Both the position numbers and the translations under genes were made by a program. This document shows positions 47,769-57,890 of a DNA stretch of 64,000 bases, in pieces (position 1 is the first letter of the stretch; the number at the start of each line of letters is the position of its first letter). Source of the stretch: Halomonas caseinilytica (GTDB taxonomy: Bacteria > Pseudomonadota > Gammaproteobacteria > Pseudomonadales > Halomonadaceae); assembly GCF_001662305.1 (NCBI RefSeq), contig NZ_BDEP01000017.1, positions 124,001 through 188,000 of the forward strand, in the 5' to 3' direction. Below the pieces are notes generated by a model. That model ran no database searches and was not told where the DNA came from. It worked only from the letters and a program-made list of their open reading frames with translations.

Positions 47769-47914
47769 TGTCCTCTCCATTTGGGTTTTGCCAGCTCGCC
47801 CCGGTGGCGAACTCGGTCTCATTCGGTATCATGGCGCATGATACTCGTTCCAGGGAGCGCATTCCCATGGCGCTTTTTGATTTCATTCGCCAGCGACATG
47901 ACAGGGACTGATCC

Positions 47915-48808
47915 ATGATCCGCAAGGCCGTTCTACCCGTTGCCGGTTTTGGCACCCGCTGCTTGCCCGCCTCCAAGGCGATTCCCAAGGAAATGATCAC
48001 CATCGTCGACCGCCCGGTGATCCAGTACGTGGTTCAGGAAGCGGTGGACGCGGGCATTCGTGACATCGTGCTGGTCACCCACGGCAGTAAGAGCGCCATC
48101 GAGAACCACTTCGACAAGCACTTCGAACTCGAGGCGAGTCTCGAGGCCAAGGGCAAGTGGGAGCTGCTGGAAGAGCTGCGTTCCATTGTTCCCTCCGACG
48201 TCAACATCATCAGCGTGCGCCAGTCCGAGCCCCTCGGCCTGGGTCACGCGGTGCTCTGCGCCCGCCCGGTGATCGGCGATGACGCCCCCTTTGCCGTGCT
48301 GCTGCCGGATGTTCTGGTGGATGCTAACGAATTGAGCGGCGTCAACGACCTGGCCGGCATGGTGGCCTCCTTCGAGGAGCGTGGGCGCAGTCAGTTGATG
48401 GTCGAGGAAGTGCCCCACGACATGGTGCACAAGTATGGCATCGTGGCCCCCGAAGGAGAGGCGCCGGAAGCTGGAGCGGCCTGTTCACTGGCGGGGGTTG
48501 TCGAAAAGCCCAGCCGGGACGAGGCGCCCTCCGACCTGGCCGTGATCGGCCGCTATGTCCTGCCGGGACGGATCTTCCCGCTGCTGGCCGAGACGCCGCC
48601 CGGCGCCGGTGACGAGATCCAGCTCACCGATGCCATCGAGACACTGCGCCGGGAAGAGGGCGTGGATGCCTGGCGGATGCGTGGCCGCACCTACGACTGC
48701 GGCCATCAGCTCGGCTACCTGGAAGCCATCCTGGCCTACGGGCGCCGCCATGCCAGTTACGGCGCCGGCTTCCGCGAGCTGCTCACCCGTTACGCTGGCG
48801 AGGAGTGA
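47915..48808 (+). CDS. galU: UTP--glucose-1-phosphate uridylyltransferase GalU
   Basis: Makes UDP-glucose from glucose 1-phosphate and UTP, 297 residues. The N-terminus IRKAVLPVAGFGTRCLPASKAIPKEM holds the nucleotide-binding signature, and the catalytic region VVEKPSRDEAPSDLAVIGRYVLPGRIF also matches. UDP-glucose feeds LPS/EPS and glucan synthesis and would normally be oxidised by a UDP-glucose dehydrogenase. The next gene, 3 bp downstream, encodes a Ugd-family protein, but that protein lacks the catalytic cysteine. AGGGA is 8 bases upstream of the ATG. Confidence 0.97.
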   Translation: MIRKAVLPVAGFGTRCLPASKAIPKEMITIVDRPVIQYVVQEAVDAGIRDIVLVTHGSKSAIENHFDKHFELEASLEAKGKWELLEELRSIVPSDVNIISVRQSEPLGLGHAVLCARPVIGDDAPFAVLLPDVLVDANELSGVNDLAGMVASFEERGRSQLMVEEVPHDMVHKYGIVAPEGEAPEAGAACSLAGVVEKPSRDEAPSDLAVIGRYVLPGRIFPLLAETPPGAGDEIQLTDAIETLRREEGVDAWRMRGRTYDCGHQLGYLEAILAYGRRHASYGAGFRELLTRYAGEE

Positions 48809-48811
48809 CGG

Positions 48812-50110
48812 ATGCGTGTCGTCGTCATCGGCAGTGAATTGGCGGCCGCCACGGCGGCGGCCGCACTTTCCTGGGTGGGGCATGACGTGGTATGGCGTCC
48901 TCACATCTCGTCGGACTGGGAAACGCTTTCCACCAGTGCCTGGCTGGCCAGCGAGCCCCATCTTCGCGCCCACCTGGAAGAGGGGCGGTATCAGGGCAAG
49001 CTGAGCATTCTCCAGCCCGATGAGCCGATTCCACACTCGGCACCCTGGGACGTGCTGTGGCTGGCCCTGTCACCGGAGCAGCGTAGCGAAGCCGGAGAGC
49101 TGGTCGCCGGTGCTGCGCCTTGCCTGTCGGAATCGGCGGTGCTGGTCAATAACTCCACCTTTCCCGTTGGCGAAACCGAAGCGCTCGAGGCGCAGCTCGG
49201 CGGCAGCGGGCGGCGGAATGCTGTCGCGCTGGCTGATCTGCTCGAGGAGGGGCGTGCCTGGGAAGCCTTCACACGCCCCTCGCGCTGGTTGTTCGGTTGT
49301 GACGACGACCGTGCCGAGCATCAGGTGCGGGAACTCTTGCGCGCCTTCAATCGTCGGCGCGAGGTCTTCCAGCGCATGCCCCGTCGAGCCGCCGAGTTGA
49401 GCAAGCTCGCCATCAACGGAATGCTGGCCACCCGGATCAGTTACATGAACGAGATTGCCGGTCTGGCCGACAGCCTGGGTGTCGATGTGGAACACGTTCG
49501 CCTGGGCATGGGGGCCGATACCCGCATCGGCTACGAGTATCTCTATCCCGGATGTGGCTTTGGTGGCCCCAACTTCTCCCGCGACCTGATGCGGCTGGCC
49601 GACGTGCAATCGGCCAGTGGTCGACATTCGGCACTGCTCGACCAGGTGCTCGACATCAACGAGCACAAGAAGGAAACCCTGTTCCGCAAGCTGTGGGCCC
49701 ACTACCACGGTTGCCTGGAAGGCAGGACCGTGGCCATCTGGGGAGCGGCCTTCAAACCGGGGACGGCGCGTATCGATCACGCCCCGGTATTGACACTGTT
49801 GCGCGCCCTCTGGGCTCAGGGCGTGCATGTTCGCCTGCATGATCCGGCGGCCCTCGGGGCCTTGCGCGACGCGGTCGGCGAGCATCCCCTGTTGACCTGT
49901 TTCGATAAAGATCCCTTCGAGGCGACTGAGGGCGCTGATGCCTTGATGCTGGTCACCGAATGGAAAGCGTACTGGAATCCGGACTGGCAGCGCCTGGCCT
50001 CCCAGCTTACCGGCCGCCTGTTGCTGGATGGCCGCAACATCTATGATCCCCGCTATGTGGCTTCCATGGGGCTGCATTATCGGGGAATCGGTCGCCGTGC
50101 CGACCCCTGA
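48812..50110 (+). CDS. UDP-glucose dehydrogenase-like protein lacking the catalytic cysteine
   Basis: A 432-residue protein with the three-domain layout of UDP-glucose/GDP-mannose dehydrogenases: KLAINGMLATRISYMNEIAGL (Lys198 region) and AFKPGTARIDHAPVLTLL are recognisable. Key positions differ, however. The N-terminal Rossmann loop reads VVVIGSELAAATAA instead of GxGYVG. The catalytic motif GGSCFPKD reads GGPNFSRD, so the nucleophile cysteine is Asn254. The Arg of TDDxRxSP becomes Ile-Asp. PEFLREG is altered to ADLLEEG. It is therefore probably not a normal dehydrogenase, and may be a pseudoenzyme or a different sugar-nucleotide protein. The reading frame is intact and follows galU by 3 bp. 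Confidence 0.8.
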   Translation: MRVVVIGSELAAATAAAALSWVGHDVVWRPHISSDWETLSTSAWLASEPHLRAHLEEGRYQGKLSILQPDEPIPHSAPWDVLWLALSPEQRSEAGELVAGAAPCLSESAVLVNNSTFPVGETEALEAQLGGSGRRNAVALADLLEEGRAWEAFTRPSRWLFGCDDDRAEHQVRELLRAFNRRREVFQRMPRRAAELSKLAINGMLATRISYMNEIAGLADSLGVDVEHVRLGMGADTRIGYEYLYPGCGFGGPNFSRDLMRLADVQSASGRHSALLDQVLDINEHKKETLFRKLWAHYHGCLEGRTVAIWGAAFKPGTARIDHAPVLTLLRALWAQGVHVRLHDPAALGALRDAVGEHPLLTCFDKDPFEATEGADALMLVTEWKAYWNPDWQRLASQLTGRLLLDGRNIYDPRYVASMGLHYRGIGRRADP

Positions 50111-50169
50111 GTCACGCCGTGCCTGCCACGCGAGGCAGCACCGAGGTGATACGAGGCAATCGCAAGGCA

Positions 50170-50193
50170 AGGCCCCGCCAATGGGCGGGGCCT
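50170..50193 (+). terminator. GC-rich hairpin downstream of the Ugd-like gene
   Basis: AGGCCCCGCC/GGCGGGGCCT with loop AATG, 60 bp after the stop. There is no T-tract; it sits between converging transcripts (Ugd-like on plus, sodB on minus) and is a plausible shared terminator. Confidence 0.6.
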
Positions 50194-50287
50194 CGAACAG
50201 GCGTCGCCACACCTGAAGGTGCACGTATTCGGCGATGTTCGGGATGCAAGTTCCAGGTGACGAGGTCCTGAATGCCAAGCCAAGGTT

Positions 50288-50869
50288 CTAGGCAGCGAAG
50301 TTCTGGGCCACGAAGTCCCAGTTCATGATCTTCCAGATGTTCTCGAGATACTTGCGGCGCGCATGCCGGTAGTCGATGTAGTAAGCATGTTCCCAGACAT
50401 CGACGATCAGCAGGGGAGTGTGGTCATGCGCGACAGGGCAGTCGGCATCGTCGCCGTTGATGATCGTCAGGCTGTTGTCGCCGTTTGTGGCCAGCCAGGT
50501 CCACCCGGAACCGAAGTTGTCCATGGCCATCGCGTTGAAGGCTTCCTTGAATCCTTCGAAGGAGCCGTAATCGGCGTCGATGGCCTCGGCCAGTGCGCCA
50601 CTCGGCCTGCCACCCCCCTTGGGGGACAGGCAATGCCAGTAGAACGCATGGTTCCAGACCTGTGCGGCCTCGTTGAACAGCCGGCCGGAGGATGACGTGA
50701 TGATCTCGCCCAGCGACTTGTCGGCATCCTCGGTGCCCTCGACCAGTTGGTTGAGACGCGTCACATAGGCCTGATGGTGCTTGCCGTAGTGATACTCGAG
50801 GGTTTCAGCCGAGAGGTAGGGTTCCAGTGCATTCTTCTCGTACGGCAGGGCGGGCAACTCGAATGCCAT
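50288..50869 (-). CDS. sodB: Superoxide dismutase [Fe]
   Basis: Cytoplasmic iron superoxide dismutase, 193 residues, the same length as E. coli SodB. Metal ligands are His in HHQAYVTRLN, His in QVWNHAFYW, and Asp/His in DVWEHAYYIDYRHARRKYLE. The FeSOD-type Gln is in FNEAAQVWNH, and DNFGSGWTWL is conserved. ATG 50869 has GAGGAG about 10 bases upstream. It is divergent from the coiled-coil protein gene. The 273-bp gap between them holds the sodB promoter (TTGTCG and TATCAA, 18 bp apart, near 50985-50960), but I see nothing else in it. Confidence 0.96.
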   Translation of the reverse strand: MAFELPALPYEKNALEPYLSAETLEYHYGKHHQAYVTRLNQLVEGTEDADKSLGEIITSSSGRLFNEAAQVWNHAFYWHCLSPKGGGRPSGALAEAIDADYGSFEGFKEAFNAMAMDNFGSGWTWLATNGDNSLTIINGDDADCPVAHDHTPLLIVDVWEHAYYIDYRHARRKYLENIWKIMNWDFVAQNFAA

Positions 50870-51142
50870 CGTCGGGGGCTCCTCGTCGTCACGATGATCG
50901 GGGGAAGTCGGACGGCCGACGTGTTGCGGGGCAGAGGAGTGCGGTATATCACCGCTCATTGATATTTCCCCGTTCGCTCCGCCGACAAAAAACTTTACAC
51001 TATTCAGCGTGCTGTGCCTGTCCGGTCGGCGGCATCATATCACCCGCTTTCGGGTGGCCCAATTCCGGCGACCGACAACGGGGGCACCGGGCAATGCCCG
51101 TCACAGCCGTACTCGTTCGTCTCACCGCCCAAGGAGATCGTC

Positions 51143-51931
51143 ATGGCAGAGCGCCCGGAAGACAACCGGTTCAGCCGACCGATCGTTCCGGACCCGGATG
51201 CCAGCCTGGCCGGCCATCGCACGCATGCTGTCGCCAGGGTTCGCCTGTGGCCTCTGTGGTGCCTGATCCTGTTGTTGATGCTAGTGCTGGCCGGCCTGGC
51301 CGTCGGAGGTTGGCAGCTTCATCAGGATGTCCAGCAGCGGCTGACCCGTCTCGGCGGTGAGCTTTCCAATGTTCATGCGCGCTTCGATGCCGAGGAAGGC
51401 CGCGGCGAGGCGCTGTCGTCGCTGCAACAGCGGCTGGACACGCTCGAGTCTCGCCAGCAGGCAGCCGACGAGCATATCGACGCACGTCTGGCCCAATGGG
51501 AAGAAGACGTCCTGTCTCCGCTCGAAGAGCGCCTGGAGTCTCTGTCGGAGGAAGCCGAGGTTCGCGACAAAACCCTGACCGCGGTCCGGAATTCCCTCGA
51601 CGCGCTTGAGCGCGCCGGCGAGGAAGGGCGTGGCGGTCTCGGGGATCAGCTCGCCACGCTGGAAGAGGCGCTTGAAGAAGACGAATCGCGCCTCGGCGAG
51701 GTATCGGAAGGGATCGACGAGCGCTTCTCGACCCTGAAGGCCGATCTGACAACACTGGATGAGCGGATGTCCGGACTCGAGGACGAGATTGAAGCCCTCA
51801 CCGGTTCGCGAGAAGATGCGCGTAACCAGGCCTCGACGCTCTCGTCGCGCCTGGAGGAAATGCAGACGGAGCTGCGTGATCTGCGCCAGACGCAACTGGC
51901 GTTGAGTGCCCAGCTGGAAGCCCTGCGGTAG
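51143..51931 (+). CDS. Uncharacterised membrane-anchored coiled-coil protein
   Basis: I do not recognise a named family. The 262-residue protein has a short cytoplasmic N-terminus (about 1-35), one transmembrane helix (WPLWCLILLLMLVLAGLAVGGWQL, about 36-58), then a long acidic coiled coil of Glu/Leu/Arg heptads to the end (for example RLDTLESRQQAADEHIDARL and TLDERMSGLEDEIEALTG). The topology is probably N-in, with the coil in the periplasm. AAGGAG lies 6 bases before ATG 51143. It is the first gene of a plus-strand run ahead of tamA and tamB, 33 bp before tamA. A structural or assembly role for that envelope system is a position-based guess. Confidence 0.85.
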   Translation: MAERPEDNRFSRPIVPDPDASLAGHRTHAVARVRLWPLWCLILLLMLVLAGLAVGGWQLHQDVQQRLTRLGGELSNVHARFDAEEGRGEALSSLQQRLDTLESRQQAADEHIDARLAQWEEDVLSPLEERLESLSEEAEVRDKTLTAVRNSLDALERAGEEGRGGLGDQLATLEEALEEDESRLGEVSEGIDERFSTLKADLTTLDERMSGLEDEIEALTGSREDARNQASTLSSRLEEMQTELRDLRQTQLALSAQLEALR

Positions 51932-51964
51932 TCACGAGACGTCAGCCAGGAAGCCTTCGATATT

Positions 51965-53821
51965 ATGGATAATCGCGTGTTCACACGCCTCGGGGCCGGG
52001 GCCTTGTGTCTCGGCGTGGCAGCGCCGACCCTCGCGCTGGACGCCTCGATCGAGGGCGTCGACGACAAGCTGGCCAGTAACATCGAGATCTATCTCGATG
52101 ACCTGGAGGCGTCTCAATACCACCCGGAGCGCCTGGAAGCCGAGGTGCGTCGCCTGGCTGCCGAGGCACTGCGTCCCTTCGGTTACTACGAGCCCAGCCT
52201 GACAGTACGTTTCGACGATCCCGAAGCTCCGTCCCATGTCGAGCTCGAGGTCGACAAGGGCGAGCCGGTGCGTATCGACCGCCTGAACTTCGTGCTGCAA
52301 GGTGCCGCGGCCGACGATGCGCCTTTCACCGAGGCCATCGAGGCCTATCCCCAGAAGGAAGGGGAGGTGTTGCGCCACGCGCCCTTTGACGCGTTGCGCA
52401 GCCGCCTCTCGAGTCTGGCGCTGCAGCGTGGTTATTTCGATTGGCGTTTCACCCAGCGTCGTCTCGAGGTGCGCCCCTGGGACCACAGTGCACGCTTGTC
52501 ACTGGGACTGGACAGCGGTCAGCGTTACCGTTTCGGCAACGTCTATTTCCAGGGCGAGCATATCGAACCCGAGCGGCTCCAGAATCTAGTGCCCTTCGAG
52601 GAGGGTGCGCCCTATCTTGCCGGCGAGGTCGCGCGTTTCAACCAGAATCTGGGCCAGACCGAATGGTTCGGCTCGGTGAGCGTGCGCCCACGTCTCGATC
52701 AGGGAACACAGAGCCTGGCGCTGCCGGCTCGGGAGATCGGCTGGTGGCATTCCCTGGATGTCGCAGGCATTCCGGAGGCGTCATCGCCTCCTCCTCGTAT
52801 CAGCTCACAAGCCCTGGGGGCCGCCGCCAAGCTGCAGGCGCCCGAGACGCCACGGGTGCCGATCGATGTGCTGGTCACCCCGGCCGACCGCCATCAGTTC
52901 GAAACCGGCATCGGCTACGCCACCGATGTGGGACCGCGAGCACGCCTCACCTGGGATCAGCCCTGGGTCAATCGCTACGGCCACAGCTGGGACCACGACC
53001 TTTATGTTTCCGGTCCCGAGCAGAAATTCAGCGGCACCTATACCATGCCGCTCGAGGATCCTCTGCGCGACAATTATGAACTGCAGTACGGGATTCGCCA
53101 CAAGGACAACGATGACACCGAGTCTCTCGAAGCCAGCGTCGAATTCGGGCGCCGCTGGAAGTTCGACAACGGCTGGGAACAGTACCTCTACGTGCGCAGT
53201 ACCTATGAAGACTTCACCCAGGCAGGAGAGTCCAACCAGGTTCTGCTTTTGTATCCCGGCGTGCGCTGGTCACGGACCCGGACACGCAACCCGACCTTCC
53301 CGACCTGGGGCGATCGTCAGCAGCTCACCGTCCAGTATTCCAACGAGGCCTGGGGATCGGACGCCGAGTTCCTGAGGGTCAACGGCGATACCCAGTGGAT
53401 TCGCATGCTCGGTGACGACAATCGCTTCGTCGGCCGCCTCGGGGTTGGCAGTGTGAGTACCGACGATTTCGGTAATGTGCCGCCTTCGCTGCGTTTCTTC
53501 ACCGGTGGCGACAACAGCGTGCGTGGCTATTCCTACGAAAGCCTTTCCCCGGAAGACGACGAGGGTCGCCTGATCGGCGGCGAGCAACGCTTCGTGGCCA
53601 GCATCGAGGCGCAACGCCGGGTGGCCGACAAATGGTGGCTTGCCTCCTTCGTGGACACCGGCGACGCCTTTACCGATTGGTGGCCGGAGGACCTCAAGAC
53701 GGGCGCAGGACTGGGGGTTCGATGGATCTCGCCGGTAGGGCCGATCCGCTTCGATGTTGCCCACCCCTTCGATGACGAGGATGCCTACCGTATTCACTTT
53801 TCCATCGGACCGGAATTCTGA
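51965..53821 (+). CDS. tamA: Autotransporter assembly outer-membrane protein TamA
   Basis: Omp85-family outer-membrane protein of 618 residues. A signal peptide (about 1-24, GALCLGVAAPTLA) is followed by POTRA-like domains (SIEGVDDKLASNIEIYLDDLE..., and the GQRYRFGNVYFQGEHIEPERL POTRA start) and a C-terminal 16-strand barrel. The barrel has the Omp85 motif FFTGGDNSVRGYSYESLSPED (the VRGY/F loop) and the terminal beta-signal FSIGPEF. It partners TamB, encoded 11 bp downstream, in outer-membrane/phospholipid homeostasis or autotransporter assembly. Confidence 0.94.
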   Translation: MDNRVFTRLGAGALCLGVAAPTLALDASIEGVDDKLASNIEIYLDDLEASQYHPERLEAEVRRLAAEALRPFGYYEPSLTVRFDDPEAPSHVELEVDKGEPVRIDRLNFVLQGAAADDAPFTEAIEAYPQKEGEVLRHAPFDALRSRLSSLALQRGYFDWRFTQRRLEVRPWDHSARLSLGLDSGQRYRFGNVYFQGEHIEPERLQNLVPFEEGAPYLAGEVARFNQNLGQTEWFGSVSVRPRLDQGTQSLALPAREIGWWHSLDVAGIPEASSPPPRISSQALGAAAKLQAPETPRVPIDVLVTPADRHQFETGIGYATDVGPRARLTWDQPWVNRYGHSWDHDLYVSGPEQKFSGTYTMPLEDPLRDNYELQYGIRHKDNDDTESLEASVEFGRRWKFDNGWEQYLYVRSTYEDFTQAGESNQVLLLYPGVRWSRTRTRNPTFPTWGDRQQLTVQYSNEAWGSDAEFLRVNGDTQWIRMLGDDNRFVGRLGVGSVSTDDFGNVPPSLRFFTGGDNSVRGYSYESLSPEDDEGRLIGGEQRFVASIEAQRRVADKWWLASFVDTGDAFTDWWPEDLKTGAGLGVRWISPVGPIRFDVAHPFDDEDAYRIHFSIGPEF

Positions 53822-53832
53822 GAGGCCACCAC

Positions 53833-56800
53833 GTGAGAGTACGTCGTCTGACCTGGGCCCTGGCCCGTCTGTTGATCCTGCTGCCGCTCTGGCTCATTGG
53901 CCTGCTGTCGCTGGTACTGGGCATTGCGCTTTCTCCCTGGGGCACCGGCCTGCTGATCGATCAGGGCAAGCGCATGGGCTTCTATGACGTTTCCCGTGTC
54001 GAAGGCGCCCCGCTGGATACCTTGATACTCGAGGATCTGCGTCTCGATGCCGGGCCGGCCAGCGTGGCCATCCAACGGCTGGAGCTGGCCTGGGCCGAGG
54101 ACTGTCTGCTCGACGGTCGCCTTTGCCTGGATCGCTTCGATGTACAGGGCGCCCGAATACGACTTGCATCGAGCGATGCACCGCCTCCCGCAGAGGACGA
54201 GCAGGCAGAGGGCGGGGGACTGCCGGGGCCGATCGAGCTGCCGTTCCCCATCGAGCTGCGCGAATTGGCCTTGCGCGACGTGGAGGTACGCCTTGCCGAC
54301 GGCACACGACTGCACTGGAAAGAGTTCACGACCGGGGCGGTGGCCGAAACGAATACCCTGCGACTGCTGCCGACTCGGCTGGAAGACACCCGTCTCACCC
54401 TGCCGCTCTCGGTGGGCCACCAGTTGGCACTCAGCGAAAGCGAGCATGAAGGAGAGATCCTGACGGCGGCCGCCATCGACGCCTCCATCTCGGCACATTC
54501 TCCCTTGCCCGCCAGCACCGCCCCCGAGGCTGCCGGCATGGCCAGTCAGTCACTCGACGAGAAGCCTCGCATTGAGCTGCCGGAAATCCATCTGCCGCTG
54601 GCCGTCGACGTTCCGGAGCTGAGGGTGGTGGATGCGGCCGTGGAAGGTGCCGTTGCCTATCAGCTCGACGAACTGGCGTTGAGTGTCACGGCACGCGACC
54701 AGGAGATCAGCATCGAGCCGTTGTCGGTGGCCAGCCCGGAGGCTGATGCCCGGTTGCAGGCACGCGTGATGCTGAGTGGCAACTACCCGCTGGATGCACA
54801 ACTGAATACTGAACTCTATCTGCCCGACCGCATGCCGGCCCTGAAGGGCGAACGCATCGAACTCGGCGTCAGCGGGGACCTCGCGGATCTCCAGGTGGAC
54901 CTGACGACGACAGGATCGGTGGAGACACGCTTGTCTGCCACGCTCGACGCCCTGGCGCCGACATTACCCTTCACTGCCAGCTTCCAGAGTCCTGCCCTGC
55001 AATGGCCACTGCCCGGCGCCGACAACGACACCGGCGAGGCGGCCAGCGCCGACGATGCCCAGAAGGCCGAAGGCCAGGAGACACCACCGGTCCCCTGGCG
55101 GGCCGAGAACCTGTCGCTTGAGGCCGAGGGCGACCTGACGGACTATCGCACCCGACTTTCCCTGGTCGCCGAGGGACCGCAACTGCCGCGCACCCGACTC
55201 GACCTGAGCGGACACGGCGATCTCGCCCATTTCGTCTGGGAGCCCCTGGCGCTGGCAATGGATGAGGCAAGCGTGACCACCGAGGGGCGTGTCGATTGGG
55301 CCGATGGTCTGGCCGTCGAGGCGCGCCTCGCGCTGAACGACGTGAACCCCGAACCCTTCGTCGAGGGGCTGGCGGGCCGGCTTGACGGGGATGCCGAGAT
55401 TTCCTTCAACCAGGACGCCGACGGCTGGCGACTCGAGGTGCCGGCGCTGAACGTGAATGGCACCCTTGCCGATTATCCGTTGACTCTGGATGCGACGCTC
55501 GCCGGCGACAGCCGCATGAACTGGGACATCCAGACCCTCGAATTCCGCCAGGGCGACAATCGCCTCAGCGCCAGCGGTCAGGTGACGCCCGATCAACTTG
55601 GAGTGAACGCCGAGCTGGACATGCCGGCCCTGAAGAGCCTCTACCCGTCGTTGGCCGGCGCCCTGGCGGGCCACATCGAGGCATCGGGCAGCCTGGAGGC
55701 ACCTCAGCTCGATCTGGACCTCACCGGCAATGGCCTGGCCTTCGCCGAGAATCGCGTGGAAGCCCTGAACCTGGCAGGCGAGGTCGCCGGTCTCGAGGAC
55801 CCGAGCCTCGATCTGGCCCTGAGCGCCGAGGGTGTCGCCGCCGCCGGCCAGGTTCTCGATACCGTCGCGCTGAACCTCGATGGGCACCTTTCGGAACACC
55901 GGCTGACGCTGGACGTCGATGGTCCGGCAAAAGGGCAGTTGTCGTCGCTGAACCTGGCCCTGGAGGGCGCCATGGATCGCGAACGTCAACGCTACAGCGG
56001 TCGCCTGACACCGCTCGAGGCCGAGACCGAATACGGCCGCCTGGCCCTCGACGATGCCCTGGTTTTCGATGCCGATCTCGCCTCGAGCGCGGTGGACGTA
56101 CAGCCGTTCTGCCTGCGTCGCGACGAAGGCGGTGGTCTGTGTCTCGAAGAGGCGCTGTCGGCATCACCCGAGGCCGGCCGGGCCGTGCTCGCCATCCGCG
56201 AGTTGCCCATGGACCTGATCAATGACTCGATGCCGGCCGGCTGGCATGTCGAGGGTGCCACCGAGGGCGGCTTAACGGCCGAATGGTCGCGCGGGGGTGC
56301 CGCCTGGCAAGCCGATGCACGACTCGACAGCGACGTCGAGATCGCCGGGCAAGATGCCTACGGCAAGCCCTGGTCAGTGCCCGGCACGGGCCTCGCGCTC
56401 GATCTACAGGCCGACCAGTCGCGCGCCGATGTCGACCTGGCATTGACCCTGGGCGACAGCGGGGCGGTGCGGTTGAATCTCGGCATCGACGATCCCATGG
56501 GTGTCGGTCGTCTGGATGGCAGGCTCAGCGTCGATGACATGCGCCTGAATCCCTATCGTCCCTTGGTGGCCGACGTGAAGACCCTGGAAGGCAACTTCGG
56601 GGGAAATGTCGACATCACCGGCAACCGTGATCAGCCACGACTCGACGGCCGCCTCGAACTCGCCGGCCTGCAGGCTGCCGGGCTGGGATTGCCGCTGACG
56701 GTGAAGGATGGGCGTGTGACGGTGAACCTGGCCGGCGACCGGGCCGATCTCGATGGCTTCCTGGCGAGCGAGCAGGGGCGACTGGAGATCGACGGCGATG

Positions 56801-57849
56801 CGGCCTGGCCTTCTGTCGATGCCTGGCAGGTTGCCCTGGACGTGCAGGGCACGGACGAACCGATACAGGCCTCGTTGCCTGGCTTCGGACAGCTTCGCCT
56901 GGCGCCGGACCTGGCGATACGGGCGAATCCCGATCGCCTGCGGGTACGTGGCGATGTCCGTATTCCCTGGGCACGGCTCGAGGTCGGGCAGGTGCCGGCA
57001 TCAGCCCAGTCGGTGAGCCCGGATGAAGTGATCGTCACCCGGGAGGAAGCCGAGGCGCAGGAAGCGGCCCAGGCGGCCGGGGAATCCACTGCCGAGGCCA
57101 TGTCCGAGGCCGGCATGGCCATGGACGTGCGCATCACCCTGGCCCTAGGGCCCGACATGCGCCTGTCGGCCTATGGCTTGGAGACCGGCCTGGCCGGCAA
57201 TCTGGAGGTGCGCCAGGAAGGCGGGCCGGTCCAGATCTTCGGCGACGTCAATCTCGAGGACGGCCGTTTCCGTGCCTTCGCCCAGGACCTGATCATCCGC
57301 GAAGGGATTCTCTATTTCAGTGGCCCGCCCGGAGAGCCCTTGCTGGATTTCGAGGCCATTCGCAATCCCGACAGCACCGAAGATGACGTCATCGCCGGCA
57401 TTCAGGTATCCGGCCCGGCCTCGAGCCCGAGCCTGGAGATCTTCTCCGAACCGGCCATGGATGAATCCCGTGCGCTGTCCTATGTACTGCGTGGCCGTGC
57501 ACCGGACGCCAGCGGCGGCGCCGATGGAGCGCTGACCTCGGCGCTGATCGGCCTGAGCCTGGGACAGGCCGGCGGTACGGTGGGGGCGCTGGGCGAGGCC
57601 TTCGGCATCCAGGATCTGCGCCTGGACTCGGCCGGCAGTGGCGATGACAGCCAGGTGGTGGTGACCGGCAACCTGACCGATCGCCTGAGTGTCGGATACG
57701 GTGTGGGCGTCTTCTCGCCCATCGCCGAATTGACCCTGCGCTACAAACTGTGGCGCAACCTCTATCTGGAAGCCGTCTCCGGCGCCTCTCAGGCCGTGGA
57801 CCTGATCTATACCTTCAGTCTGCCGGGCGATCCGCCCACGCTCGAATGA
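53833..57849 (+). CDS. tamB: Translocation and assembly module protein TamB
   Basis: Very large (1338-residue) AsmA-like protein anchored in the inner membrane by an N-terminal helix ([24 protein letters not shown], about 12-35). The rest is a long series of beta-strand repeats forming a hydrophobic groove across the periplasm. The C-terminal DUF490/TamB domain ends with [31 protein letters not shown], the usual signature. It works with TamA. The start is GTG at 53833. The reading frame is uninterrupted and the 11-bp gap to tamA indicates one transcript. Transport of phospholipids between membranes is a role proposed for this family. Confidence 0.95.
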   Translation: MRVRRLTWALARLLILLPLWLIGLLSLVLGIALSPWGTGLLIDQGKRMGFYDVSRVEGAPLDTLILEDLRLDAGPASVAIQRLELAWAEDCLLDGRLCLDRFDVQGARIRLASSDAPPPAEDEQAEGGGLPGPIELPFPIELRELALRDVEVRLADGTRLHWKEFTTGAVAETNTLRLLPTRLEDTRLTLPLSVGHQLALSESEHEGEILTAAAIDASISAHSPLPASTAPEAAGMASQSLDEKPRIELPEIHLPLAVDVPELRVVDAAVEGAVAYQLDELALSVTARDQEISIEPLSVASPEADARLQARVMLSGNYPLDAQLNTELYLPDRMPALKGERIELGVSGDLADLQVDLTTTGSVETRLSATLDALAPTLPFTASFQSPALQWPLPGADNDTGEAASADDAQKAEGQETPPVPWRAENLSLEAEGDLTDYRTRLSLVAEGPQLPRTRLDLSGHGDLAHFVWEPLALAMDEASVTTEGRVDWADGLAVEARLALNDVNPEPFVEGLAGRLDGDAEISFNQDADGWRLEVPALNVNGTLADYPLTLDATLAGDSRMNWDIQTLEFRQGDNRLSASGQVTPDQLGVNAELDMPALKSLYPSLAGALAGHIEASGSLEAPQLDLDLTGNGLAFAENRVEALNLAGEVAGLEDPSLDLALSAEGVAAAGQVLDTVALNLDGHLSEHRLTLDVDGPAKGQLSSLNLALEGAMDRERQRYSGRLTPLEAETEYGRLALDDALVFDADLASSAVDVQPFCLRRDEGGGLCLEEALSASPEAGRAVLAIRELPMDLINDSMPAGWHVEGATEGGLTAEWSRGGAAWQADARLDSDVEIAGQDAYGKPWSVPGTGLALDLQADQSRADVDLALTLGDSGAVRLNLGIDDPMGVGRLDGRLSVDDMRLNPYRPLVADVKTLEGNFGGNVDITGNRDQPRLDGRLELAGLQAAGLGLPLTVKDGRVTVNLAGDRADLDGFLASEQGRLEIDGDAAWPSVDAWQVALDVQGTDEPIQASLPGFGQLRLAPDLAIRANPDRLRVRGDVRIPWARLEVGQVPASAQSVSPDEVIVTREEAEAQEAAQAAGESTAEAMSEAGMAMDVRITLALGPDMRLSAYGLETGLAGNLEVRQEGGPVQIFGDVNLEDGRFRAFAQDLIIREGILYFSGPPGEPLLDFEAIRNPDSTEDDVIAGIQVSGPASSPSLEIFSEPAMDESRALSYVLRGRAPDASGGADGALTSALIGLSLGQAGGTVGALGEAFGIQDLRLDSAGSGDDSQVVVTGNLTDRLSVGYGVGVFSPIAELTLRYKLWRNLYLEAVSGASQAVDLIYTFSLPGDPPTLE

Positions 57850-57890
57850 GCGCCGGCAACGAAGCAACAGGCAACCGACGAGGAAACGAC

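Noticed and set aside
47868..47912. 14-codon open frame just before galU (MALFDFIRQRHDRD)
   Set aside because: Could be read as a leader peptide, but it has no strong Shine-Dalgarno, no regulatory codon run and no attenuator hairpin. Chance is more likely.
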